Part shown: piece after piece, positions 1-5,835 of the stretch
How positions within the stretch are numbered: position 1 is the stretch's first letter
Layout of the letters: each line of letters begins with the position of its first letter
Source: an uncultured bacterium
Lineage (GTDB): Bacteria; Chloroflexota; Anaerolineae; JACIWP01
Direction of reading: 5' to 3'
Assembly (NCBI GenBank): GCA_903872005.1
Contig: CAIQJD010000399.1
Coordinates: 1 to 7,528, forward strand
Length of the DNA: 7,528 bases
Program-made: the position numbers and the translations under genes
Notes under the pieces: model-generated
The model's database searches: none
Told to the model about the DNA's origin: nothing
The model's input: only the letters and a program-made list of their open reading frames with translations

Positions 1-901
1 CGTCGGCGAGGAGCCGCTTGACCTGGCCCCAGGCGCCGGCCCCGTCCACATCGCGCCCGAAGATGTACGCCGCGCCTTCGTTGCCACTCTCGCCTACGCT
101 TTCATAGTAAGCGCCGGCCACGATGGTCGCGTTGTGGATGGCAACCGACATGCCGAAGCGGCTGTCGTAGGAGCTATCACTGCCGCTCAGCTTCTTGACC
201 TGCCCCCAGGCGCCGGCCCCGCCGGCGTCTCGCTCGAAGACATAAGCCGCGCCGGAGCTCGAAATATCGCCCACATCGGCCATAGGGGCGCCCACGACGA
301 TGGTCGAGCCGTAGATGGCGACCGACAGGCCGAAGAAGTCCAGGGAGGTACCGTCAGCGGCGACCAGTTTCTTGGCCTGGCCCCAGTTGCCCGGGCCGCC
401 GGCGTCCCGCTCGAAGACGTAGGCCGCGCCTTGTATCGCGTTGCCGTTCACAGTGGCGTAGGGCGCGCCGGCCACGACCGTCGTGCCGGCGATGGCGACC
501 GATGCGCCGAGGGAGTCGTTGCCCGCGCCGTCAGCGGCGATCAACTTCGCGATCTGATCCCACTGCTTCGGCCCGCCTGCGTTGCGCCCGTAGACGTAAG
601 CCGCGCCCTGACGGTAGTTGTAGCCCACCCCGGTAGATGGCGCGCCGCTGACCATCCGGTCGCCGCTGACGCCGATGGAGGCGCCGAACTTGACTTGAGC
701 ATACCCATCGGCCGGGAACACCTTCTTGACGCTCAGCGTGACGTCGCTGGCCCGCACCTCACCTTCCAGCGCGCTCACGTCCGGCGTGGCCGGTTCTGCG
801 GCGACGGCCGGCAGAGCCGGCAGCAGGGCGATCACCAGGATCGCCAATAAGAAGAAACGACCCATCACATGGTGCATCCGAATCCCGCGCAAACCGCTCA
901 T
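1..901 (-). CDS. Secreted FG-GAP beta-propeller protein, N-terminal part (cut by left window edge)
   Basis: This is an open frame of 300 codons with no stop; it starts at ATG 901-899 and leaves the window at position 1. Residues 1-35 form a signal peptide: a basic start, a hydrophobic core around GRFFLLAILVIALLPALPA, then AVA-A before a Pro/Thr-rich linker. From about residue 58 there are blades of about 59 residues (58-120, 121-179, 180-238, 239-297, fifth cut). Each follows the pattern DGxxxDxFGxSVAI...TIVVGAP...GAAYVFxRDAGG...WGQxKKL, the FG-GAP type used in beta-propellers. The next gene upstream (1115-2944) has the same signal peptide and blades, so the two are tandem paralogues. By analogy this one probably has about seven blades and perhaps a malectin-like C-terminus outside the window (inference). 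The role is likely extracellular binding or adhesion; the ligand is unknown. The start is supported by a strong Shine-Dalgarno. No enzyme motif is visible. Confidence 0.88.
   Translation of the reverse strand, partial: MSGLRGIRMHHVMGRFFLLAILVIALLPALPAVAAEPATPDVSALEGEVRASDVTLSVKKVFPADGYAQVKFGASIGVSGDRMVSGAPSTGVGYNYRQGAAYVYGRNAGGPKQWDQIAKLIAADGAGNDSLGASVAIAGTTVVAGAPYATVNGNAIQGAAYVFERDAGGPGNWGQAKKLVAADGTSLDFFGLSVAIYGSTIVVGAPMADVGDISSSGAAYVFERDAGGAGAWGQVKKLSGSDSSYDSRFGMSVAIHNATIVAGAYYESVGESGNEGAAYIFGRDVDGAGAWGQVKRLLAD
2..730 (-). repeat. Tandem propeller-blade repeats, period about 177 bp (left gene)
   Basis: Four complete blades and the start of a fifth lie head to tail; blades 2, 3 and 4 are each 59 codons. 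The best conserved stretches encode GAAYVF, RDAGG and WGQxKKL. In the plus-strand text they appear as recurring CTTCTTGACCTGGCCCCAG-like and GTAAGCCGCGCC-like segments. This is a protein-level repeat inside a coding sequence, not a separate element. Confidence 0.8.
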
Positions 902-917
902 GATAGTCCTTCCTCCT
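902..917 (-). promoter_or_regulatory. Strong Shine-Dalgarno for the left FG-GAP gene
   Basis: Read on the minus strand, AGGAGG (917-912) is followed by a second AGGA (910-907) and then the ATG at 901. Spacings are 10 and 5 bases. This fixes the start at 901 over the in-frame ATGs at codons 9 and 13. Confidence 0.75.
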
Positions 918-1053
918 CAGTAAAGACAAGAATAGCCGTGATTGCAGCCGATAGCCTACTTCCCGCGTCTGAATTTACCCTCCTGTGGTATGCCTGGTAC
1001 GGGTCATGCATACGATGTGGCGGCGCAGCCACGTTTCAGCCGCAAACAGGATA

Positions 1054-1084
1054 ATCTCCCGCAGACTCGAAGTCTGCGGGAGAT
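1054..1084 (-). terminator. Hairpin, probable terminator of the 1115-2944 gene
   Basis: The 14-base arms 1054-1067 and 1071-1084 are perfect complements around a 3-base loop (CGA on the plus strand, TCG on the transcript). The hairpin begins 30 bases after the TAG stop of the minus-strand gene. The T-run after it on the transcript is poor (TTATCCTGTTT), so termination may be partial and allow read-through into the left paralogue (inference). Confidence 0.65.
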
Positions 1085-1114
1085 CGGCGTTTTGGATTTG
1101 GGAAGGCCGGCGTC

Positions 1115-2944
1115 CTATTGATACAACCGCTGTATGTAAATGGCGTTGGCTTTGGCCTGCCCCACGACGGAGATGAAGTCAATTTCCAACAGCCCGTCTT
1201 TCACATCTACGTAGCAGACCTGATCCGGCGCGGCGGTGTAGCGCGCCCCGCCGGCCGCCACAAACGGGTCATAGTTGGCAAAGCAGATCTTCTTTTCGGC
1301 CATCACGGTGAACTTGCGCTTGCCGGCCGTATTCCAGTACGTTTCCGCATGCTTGAAGGTTAGCATATAACGCCCATTGGGCACGCCGAACTTGTAGCCC
1401 GGCTTGACCGAGCCGCTCCACAGGCGTTCGGTCTGGTAGAGCTTGTCATCTTCCGTGCCGGCGATGGGTTGCGTGGTGGTGCGCCCGCCAATGCCGATGT
1501 AGCCCCACGTCACGCCGCCTGGCCCCAGCGTCGGCCACGGCCGGTCGGCCAGCCACAGATTGCCGGCTACGTCCGTGACCTTCGGGCCGGCGCTGTTCAC
1601 CCGCATCCCGAAGGGCGCATACATGTTGACCACCTCAGCGGTCTCTGAGCCGGCGGCGATCGTCACGTTGTCAATGGCGGCCAGCTCGCCGAGAAACCCA
1701 TCCGTGACCGGGTTGCTGGCGACCACCTGGCTGAGCAGGCCCCACTGGTTCGCACCGGCCGTATTGCGCCCGAAGAGGAAGGCCATGCCGGCGTCCTTCT
1801 GGACATAGTACGCGTCGGGCGCGCCGACCACGATGGCCGCGCCGCTGATGGCGACCGCCGCGCCGAACCGATCGCCCGGCTCGCCATTCGCCGCGCTGAG
1901 TTTTTTGAGCAGGCCCCACTGTTGATAGCCGCCCTGATCGCGCTCGAAGACGTAAGCCGCGCCCTGACTCTTGCCATCCACCCAGGCGCGTTCCGCCCCG
2001 ACGACGACGGTAGTGCCGCTCATGCCAACGGCCCCGCCAAAGTAGGCGTCCTCGGCCGGATCATCGGCGACCAGCTTCTTGACCTGACCCCAGTCGTCGG
2101 CCCCGCCGGCGTCCTTGCCAAAGAGATACGCCGCGCCGGCGCCATTCAATCTGCTCACGCGCGCCGAGTCAGCGCCCACGACGATCCAATCGCCGGCCAC
2201 GGCCGCCGCTATGCCGAAGTAGTCGCCCGCCTTGCCGTCGCTGGCCGCCAGCCGCTTGACGAAATTCCAGTTGCCGGCCCCGCCGACGTCGCCCTGGAAG
2301 ATATAGGCGACGCCCTGCTGATCCTTGCCGTCCACCAGGGTCTCGGCCGCGCCCACCACGATGGTAGATTCGTAGATCGCGACGGACTCGCCGAAGTGAT
2401 CGAAAGCCTGGCCGGCGGTCAACTTCTTCGTCTGACGCCAGACGCCGCCGGCGTCCGGCGCAAAGACATAGGCCGCGCCCTGATCTTCCTGGCCGGCCAC
2501 ATCGGCGTCCGGGGCGCTGATCACCACGGTCGTGCTATACATGGCAACGGCCCAGCCGAAGTAGTCGTCCTTCGCTCCGTCGCCGGCCGTCAGCCGCGCA
2601 AGCTCGCCCCATTGCCCCGGCCCGCCCACGTTGCGCCCAAAGAGGAAGACCGCGCCCTGTTGGGTATTCGTCCCCAGATCCAGGTATGGCGCGCCGACGG
2701 CCATCACATCGCCGCTGATGCTGACGGCGTGACTGATCACGCCATCCGGCATGATGGCCTGCGTCTCGCTCAAGGCGATGTCGCTGGCGCTCACTTCGCC
2801 CGCAGCGCCGGCGGACTCATCCGTAGTCGCCGATGGATCGTCGGCGATGGCCGGCGCGCCCGGCAGGAGGACGATCACCAGGATCGCCAACAAAAAGAAC
2901 CGCCCCAGCGTATGTAGCTTCCGAAAGGTGTGCAAGTGATCCAT
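1115..2944 (-). CDS. Secreted seven-blade FG-GAP propeller with C-terminal malectin-like domain
   Basis: This is a 609-residue protein. Residues 1-34 are a signal peptide (GRFFLLAILVIVLLPGAPAIA, cut after AIA), followed by a Ser/Thr/Ala/Glu-rich linker. Residues about 60-446 form seven repeats of about 58 residues (starts near 60, 119, 176, 233, 292, 350, 408) carrying FG, VVVGA and GAAYVF motifs; the seventh is degenerate. Residues about 447-608 match the malectin (di-glucose-binding-like) fold: VNSAGP and AGNLWLAD, then GTEDDKLYQTER, GYKFGVPNGRYMLTFKHAE and AIYIQRLY. Two cysteines (554 and 577) in that domain could form a disulfide. The protein is probably exported and binds carbohydrate or surface polymers; the substrate is unknown. 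An in-frame ATG at 3121 would extend it by 59 residues, but that extension runs through the promoter region, lacks a signal-like sequence and would overlap the divergent gene, so ATG 2944 is chosen. Confidence 0.9.
   Translation of the reverse strand: MDHLHTFRKLHTLGRFFLLAILVIVLLPGAPAIADDPSATTDESAGAAGEVSASDIALSETQAIMPDGVISHAVSISGDVMAVGAPYLDLGTNTQQGAVFLFGRNVGGPGQWGELARLTAGDGAKDDYFGWAVAMYSTTVVISAPDADVAGQEDQGAAYVFAPDAGGVWRQTKKLTAGQAFDHFGESVAIYESTIVVGAAETLVDGKDQQGVAYIFQGDVGGAGNWNFVKRLAASDGKAGDYFGIAAAVAGDWIVVGADSARVSRLNGAGAAYLFGKDAGGADDWGQVKKLVADDPAEDAYFGGAVGMSGTTVVVGAERAWVDGKSQGAAYVFERDQGGYQQWGLLKKLSAANGEPGDRFGAAVAISGAAIVVGAPDAYYVQKDAGMAFLFGRNTAGANQWGLLSQVVASNPVTDGFLGELAAIDNVTIAAGSETAEVVNMYAPFGMRVNSAGPKVTDVAGNLWLADRPWPTLGPGGVTWGYIGIGGRTTTQPIAGTEDDKLYQTERLWSGSVKPGYKFGVPNGRYMLTFKHAETYWNTAGKRKFTVMAEKKICFANYDPFVAAGGARYTAAPDQVCYVDVKDGLLEIDFISVVGQAKANAIYIQRLYQ
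1607..2767 (-). repeat. Tandem propeller-blade repeats, period about 174 bp (right gene)
   Basis: Seven consecutive coding repeats of 57-59 codons (the last one shortened) make up the propeller. Blades 5 and 6 and the blades of the left paralogue share the GAAYVFERD/AFLFGRN and QWGLLKKL core. Seven is a standard closed-propeller count, which supports the gene being intact. Confidence 0.75.
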
Positions 2945-2948
2945 GCTT

Positions 2949-2953
2949 CTCCC
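2949..2953 (-). promoter_or_regulatory. Shine-Dalgarno deciding the ATG at 2944
   Basis: GGGAG on the minus strand (2953-2949) lies 4 bases before the ATG. It is short-spaced but is the only SD-like sequence near an in-frame start that precedes the signal peptide directly. Confidence 0.5.
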
Positions 2954-3014
2954 TGCCTGTGATCGCGGCCAGACCCATCGCGCGCTCCAAATAGATGCCC
3001 CACGCGGCCTGTTC

Positions 3015-3043
3015 ATTCTAACGCCGGCCGATAGCTTTGTCAA
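3015..3043 (-). promoter_or_regulatory. Near-consensus promoter for the malectin/FG-GAP gene
   Basis: On the minus strand a perfect TTGACA (3043-3038) is followed after exactly 17 bases by TAGAAT (3020-3015). The predicted start of transcription is G at about 3008, giving a leader of about 64 bases to the ATG at 2944. Its -35 overlaps the -35 of the opposite promoter. Confidence 0.75.
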
Positions 3044-3064
3044 ACGGGGTTCCTGTGCTACAAT
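3037..3064 (+). promoter_or_regulatory. Extended -10 promoter for the MoaD-like gene (leaderless)
   Basis: TTGTCA (3037-3042), a 16-base spacer, and TACAAT (3059-3064) preceded by TGC (an extended -10). Counting seven bases from the -10 places +1 at 3071, the A of the ATG itself. No Shine-Dalgarno precedes the start, which agrees with leaderless translation. Confidence 0.72.
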
Positions 3065-3070
3065 CGCGCC

Positions 3071-3358
3071 ATGCAGATCACCCTCCGTCTGGGCGACCCG
3101 TTGTGGCGCAAAGTGGGCCAACGCCGGCTGCCTTTAGAGTTGACCGAGGGCCAGACCGCCGCCGATGCGCTGGCCCTGTTGGCGGCGCGCTTTCCGGCGG
3201 CCGGCGCCGATCTTCTCCCCGACGGCCAGAGCGCCCAGGAGCGGCTGCCCTACCATCTATTCGTCAACCACCGCAAGATCCCCTGGGACGCGGCCGGCGC
3301 GACGCCCCTGCGCGACGGCGACCAGGTGGTCGTCTTCCTCATCGTCGTCGGCGGGTGA
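3071..3358 (+). CDS. MoaD/ThiS-family ubiquitin-fold sulfur-carrier-like protein
   Basis: This 95-residue protein has the beta-grasp pattern of the MoaD/ThiS family: an N-terminal strand (MQITLRLG), a helix region around TAADALALLAARFP, then YHLFVNHRKI, PLRDGDQVVVF and the terminal VVGG. In known relatives the last Gly is adenylated by an E1-like enzyme and turned into a thiocarboxylate that donates sulfur for molybdopterin or thiamine, or it is joined to proteins in archaeal-type modification. No moaE, moeB, thiF or thiG lies next to it here, so the pathway cannot be named. The start at 3071 matches the predicted transcription start and the family's N-terminus. Its stop codon overlaps the start of the downstream DNA glycosylase (TGATG), so the two genes form a tight two-gene operon. 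Confidence 0.85.
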   Translation: MQITLRLGDPLWRKVGQRRLPLELTEGQTAADALALLAARFPAAGADLLPDGQSAQERLPYHLFVNHRKIPWDAAGATPLRDGDQVVVFLIVVGG

Positions 3359-3999
3359 TGCCCCGCCCACAGGTTGCCATGACTCGTCTAGCACGCGCTT
3401 TCTTTGAACAGAATACCCTGGATGTGGCGCGCGGCCTGCTGGGCTGCCGGCTGGTGCGCGTCCTGGAAGATGGCCGGCGGCTTGCCGGCGTCATCGTCGA
3501 GACCGAAGCCTATGTCGGTGAAGAGGATCGCGCCTGTCACGCCGCTTGCGGCCGCACGGCGCGCAACGCGGTGATGTATGGGCCGGCCGGCCACGCCTAC
3601 GTCTACTTCATCTATGGCATGTACTACTGCATCAACGTCGTCGCCGAGCGCGAGGGCTTCCCGGCGGCGGCGCTGCTGCGCGCCCTGGAGCCATGCGAGG
3701 GGCTGGATGTGATGGTGGCCAACCGCGCCGGTCGGCCGCCGCGCGAGCTGACCAGTGGGCCAGGCCGGTTGTGCCAGGCCCTGGGGCTGGATCGGCGCTT
3801 CAATGGGCGCGACCTGTGCGCCGACGCCGAGCTATTCCTGGAGGCCGGCGCGCCGCCGGCGCAGATCGTCGCCAGCCGGCGCATCGGCATCACCAATGAG
3901 GATGCCCTGGCCCGCGAGCGGCCCTGGCGCTTCTACGCCGCCGGCAACCCCTTCATCTCCCGCAAAGAGAAAACCCCCTTGTCATCCGTCTCTCCTTGA
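3358..3999 (+). CDS. mpg: Alkyladenine (3-methyladenine) DNA glycosylase, Aag/MPG family
   Basis: This 213-residue protein is close to the family's usual length of about 200. The enzyme removes alkylated or deaminated purines (3-methyladenine, hypoxanthine, ethenoadenine in characterised members) by cutting the N-glycosidic bond, the first step of base excision repair. Diagnostic motifs are LDVARGLLGCRLVR, ETEAYVGEEDRACHA, YVYFIYGMYYCINVV, LLRALEP, SGPGRLCQALGL and RPWRFYAAGNPFIS. By alignment from memory to human AAG: E50 matches catalytic Glu125, Y52 Tyr127, H61 His136, Y83 Tyr159, Y86 the intercalating Tyr162, and N93 Asn169; all are present. ATG 3358 overlaps the upstream stop by one base, indicating translational coupling. 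ATG 3379 (codon 8) is a possible alternative that would still keep the full fold. The last codons contain the -35 of the next gene. Confidence 0.94.
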   Translation: MPRPQVAMTRLARAFFEQNTLDVARGLLGCRLVRVLEDGRRLAGVIVETEAYVGEEDRACHAACGRTARNAVMYGPAGHAYVYFIYGMYYCINVVAEREGFPAAALLRALEPCEGLDVMVANRAGRPPRELTSGPGRLCQALGLDRRFNGRDLCADAELFLEAGAPPAQIVASRRIGITNEDALARERPWRFYAAGNPFISRKEKTPLSSVSP

Positions 4000-4007
4000 C
4001 CTATAAT
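3979..4007 (+). promoter_or_regulatory. Near-consensus promoter for nfeD inside the end of mpg
   Basis: TTGTCA (3979-3984), a 17-base spacer, and a perfect TATAAT (4002-4007). The -35 is coding sequence of the glycosylase gene and the -10 falls just after its TGA. Predicted +1 is A at 4014, giving a leader of about 42 bases. Confidence 0.82.
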
Positions 4008-4025
4008 GAGAGCAGCACATACAGA

Positions 4026-4047
4026 GCCGGCCGCACGCCGGCGAGGA
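4026..4047 (+). promoter_or_regulatory. Leader hairpin plus Shine-Dalgarno of nfeD
   Basis: GCCGGC (4026-4031) can pair with GCCGGC (4037-4042) over the 5-base loop CGCAC, directly upstream of GAGGA (4043-4047). GAGGA sits 8 bases before ATG 4056 and favours that start over the ATG at 4047, which it overlaps. The hairpin may be chance, because GCCGGC is very common throughout the window. Confidence 0.5.
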
Positions 4048-4055
4048 TGGCTGCC

Positions 4056-5384
4056 ATGGACAAACGACATCGTGCGCGTCGCGCCAGATTCCTGCGCCTG
4101 ACCGTCTACCTCTGCGCGCTGCTGGCGGCGCTGGCCGGCAGCCTCTCGGCCCACGCCGAAGGCGCCGGCCGGGTAGACCTGCTCCTGGTTGACGGCGCGG
4201 TGACGCCCAGCGTCAAGACCTACATTCTGCGCGGCATCGAGGCGGCCAGCGCCGACGGCGCCGACGCCCTGGTGATTCAACTGGACACGCCGGGCGGCTC
4301 GGTAGACCTGACCAGCGACATCACCCAGCGCATGTTGGCCGCGCCGCTCCCGATCATCGTCTATGTCGCGCCCAGCGGGGCGCACGCGGCCTCGGCCGGC
4401 ACGTTCATCACCCTGGCCGGCCATTTCGCCGGCATGGCCCCCGGCTCCAGCATCGGCGCGGCCAGCCCCGTCTCCGGCGGCGGGGCCGAACTCGACGCGA
4501 CCGAGAAGGCGAAGTCCATCGCGATCCTGGAAGCGGACATCAAGGGACTGGCGCGTCGGCGCGGCGAGAAGGCTGCCGAATGGGCCGGCCTGGCCGTGCG
4601 CGAAGCCAAAGCCGCAACCGCCGAAGAGGCACTGCAACTGGGCGTCGTAGATGTCATCGCCGCGGATGTGCCCGATCTGTTGCGCCGCCTGGATGGGCGC
4701 ACCGCCGAGGTCGCCGGCCAGCCGGTCACGCTGCGCACGGCCGGCCTGCCTATCCAAACGATCCCCATGACGCCGGTCGAGCGCGTGCTGCACGTCATCA
4801 CCGACCCCAACATCGCCTTCATCCTGATGACCCTGGGTGTGAATGGCCTCCTCTTCGAGCTTTCCAACCCGGGCAGCTTCCTGCCCGGCGTCATCGGCGG
4901 CATCTGCCTGCTCCTGGCGCTCTACTCCCTGGGCGTCCTATCGGTGAACTATGCCGGCCTGCTCTTGGTTGCGCTCTCCTTCATCTTGTTCATCGTGGAC
5001 GTGAAAGCGCCCACCCACGGCATCCTGACGATCGGAGGGGTTGTGTCCTTCATTCTCGGTTCGCTCATCCTGTTCAATTCGCCCTACGCGCGCGTCTCCA
5101 CGGCCCTGGTGGTGAGCGTCGGCGTGGCAGTGGGCCTCTTCTTCGTCTTCGTGGTGGCCAAAGCAGCAGCCACCTTGCGCCGCCGGCCGATGACCGGCTC
5201 CGAAGGGCTGGCCGGCCAGATCGGCGTGGCGCGCACGCGGCTGGTCCCAGAGGGGATGGTCCTGGTCGAGGGCGAGCTTTGGAAGGCGCGGGTTGAGGAT
5301 GCCGCGACGGTAGAAGCCGGCCAGTCTGTGGTCGTGGTGCGCCGCGATGGCTTCTGCCTGTGGGTGCGGCCGGCGGACCAATAG
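4056..5384 (+). CDS. nfeD: Full-length NfeD-family membrane serine protease (ClpP-class)
   Basis: This is a 442-residue protein. Residues 1-33 are a signal peptide (basic MDKRHRARR, then a Leu/Ala core, SAHA cleavage region). Residues about 38-215 form a ClpP/SppA-like protease domain with VIQLDTPGG and, at 110-115, HAASAG carrying the likely nucleophile S113. K153 is the best candidate for the general-base lysine: it is 40 residues on, close to the Ser97/Lys138 spacing of the Pyrococcus NfeD homologue PH1510. Four or five membrane segments span about 253-369. Residues about 382-440 are the NfeD OB-fold (GLAGQIGVA, LWKARVE, VVVVRRDG, LWVRPA). Family members cleave hydrophobic stretches of membrane proteins and usually work with an SPFH/stomatin partner; none follows here. 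A TTG at 3996 and ATG 4047 are alternative starts, but 3996 lies upstream of the predicted transcription start. Confidence 0.93.
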   Translation: MDKRHRARRARFLRLTVYLCALLAALAGSLSAHAEGAGRVDLLLVDGAVTPSVKTYILRGIEAASADGADALVIQLDTPGGSVDLTSDITQRMLAAPLPIIVYVAPSGAHAASAGTFITLAGHFAGMAPGSSIGAASPVSGGGAELDATEKAKSIAILEADIKGLARRRGEKAAEWAGLAVREAKAATAEEALQLGVVDVIAADVPDLLRRLDGRTAEVAGQPVTLRTAGLPIQTIPMTPVERVLHVITDPNIAFILMTLGVNGLLFELSNPGSFLPGVIGGICLLLALYSLGVLSVNYAGLLLVALSFILFIVDVKAPTHGILTIGGVVSFILGSLILFNSPYARVSTALVVSVGVAVGLFFVFVVAKAAATLRRRPMTGSEGLAGQIGVARTRLVPEGMVLVEGELWKARVEDAATVEAGQSVVVVRRDGFCLWVRPADQ

Positions 5385-5404
5385 CCTCCCCGATACGCGC
5401 AAAG

Positions 5405-5441
5405 AACAGGGGTCTCGATCCATCAGATCGAGACCCCTGTT
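5405..5441. terminator. Two-way rho-independent terminator between convergent genes
   Basis: The 16-base arms 5405-5420 and 5426-5441 are perfectly complementary around the loop CATCA. On the plus strand TTTC follows; on the minus strand TTCTTT follows. It lies 20 bases after the nfeD stop and 37 bases after the stop of the facing gene, so one hairpin can end both transcripts. Confidence 0.85.
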
Positions 5442-5478
5442 TCATTGGTCGCGCCAGTTAACGGCGTCCGTGGGCCGG

Positions 5479-5835
5479 CTATTCGTAGAATCGGAAACTC
5501 GCGGTCTGCTCCGTATCGTCAGGGAAGCGCAGGATGAGCGTGCCGCACCAGTGGTTCCATTGCCAGTCGGTGACCCACAAGTACGTATACTGATCGGCGG
5601 CCGCATCATACGCCAGCCCGCCCCCTTCTGTGCTCAACGGGTCACCCATGGCCGCGCCGGTGCGACAGACGGTCTGCTGGAACTTGGGATAGCCGGCGAC
5701 GAAGATATTCTCCCCGAAGTCTCTCCCCAGGCTGAATTCGACTGGCAGAATCCGGCCGGCGCGCACCCGGTTCACCGTAGGCTCGTTACGCACCGGCGTG
5801 AAGAAGCCAGCGAAGACGAACGGCGACGTCACGCT
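5479..5835 (-). other. PxKF domain region of the secreted protein
   Basis: This is the C-terminal domain of about 118 residues. It follows the PxKF-domain pattern GFFxPVxNxPTxNxVxAGRxxPVxFSL, later NIFxAGYP, then a YTYxW strand and a final FRF strand. The eponymous P-x-K-F reads P-V-E-F here. Its function in the family is not known to me; it sits at the extreme C-terminus of exported proteins. Confidence 0.7.

Larger units (their letters stand above)
902..1114. other. Intergenic region between the two FG-GAP paralogues
   Basis: These 213 bases hold the hairpin downstream of the right paralogue (1054-1084) and the Shine-Dalgarno of the left one. Between them is an imperfect inverted repeat with arms GTATGC (988-993) and GCATAC (1008-1013). 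I see no convincing -35/-10 pair for the left gene on the minus strand, and no small gene. Confidence 0.6.

Noticed and set aside
134..850. Plus-strand open frame of 238 codons
   Set aside because: It is antisense to the FG-GAP gene. Its translation shows only a mirror of the blade repeat, with no recognisable family, and the minus frame has signal peptide, SD and motifs.
902..1050. Promoter for the left FG-GAP gene (for example TATTCT near 930 on the minus strand)
   Set aside because: No acceptable -35 lies 16-18 bases upstream of any -10-like word, so I do not list one.
1..2767. Repeats that could be mistaken for a CRISPR or satellite array
   Set aside because: The period of about 175 bp is a multiple of three and the repeats encode beta-propeller blades with diverged sequence. 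There are no short identical repeats with unique spacers.
1922..2917. Plus-strand open frame of 331 codons
   Set aside because: It is the antisense shadow of the propeller gene, rich in Ala/Gly/Arg/His/Asp and repeating with the same 174-bp period. No start signal is convincing.
2945..3121. N-terminal extension of the malectin/FG-GAP protein to ATG 3121
   Set aside because: The extension would cross the divergent promoters and overlap the MoaD-like gene. The protein from 2944 already begins with a proper signal peptide.
3037..3357. Extension of the glycosylase to an upstream start at 3037
   Set aside because: The extra 107 residues are an Arg/Pro/Gly-rich shadow of the MoaD-like gene. The family N-terminus fits ATG 3358 or 3379.
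3933..4793. Minus-strand open frame of 286 codons
   Set aside because: It is antisense to the NfeD protease domain, low in hydrophobic residues, with no family motif and no promoter.
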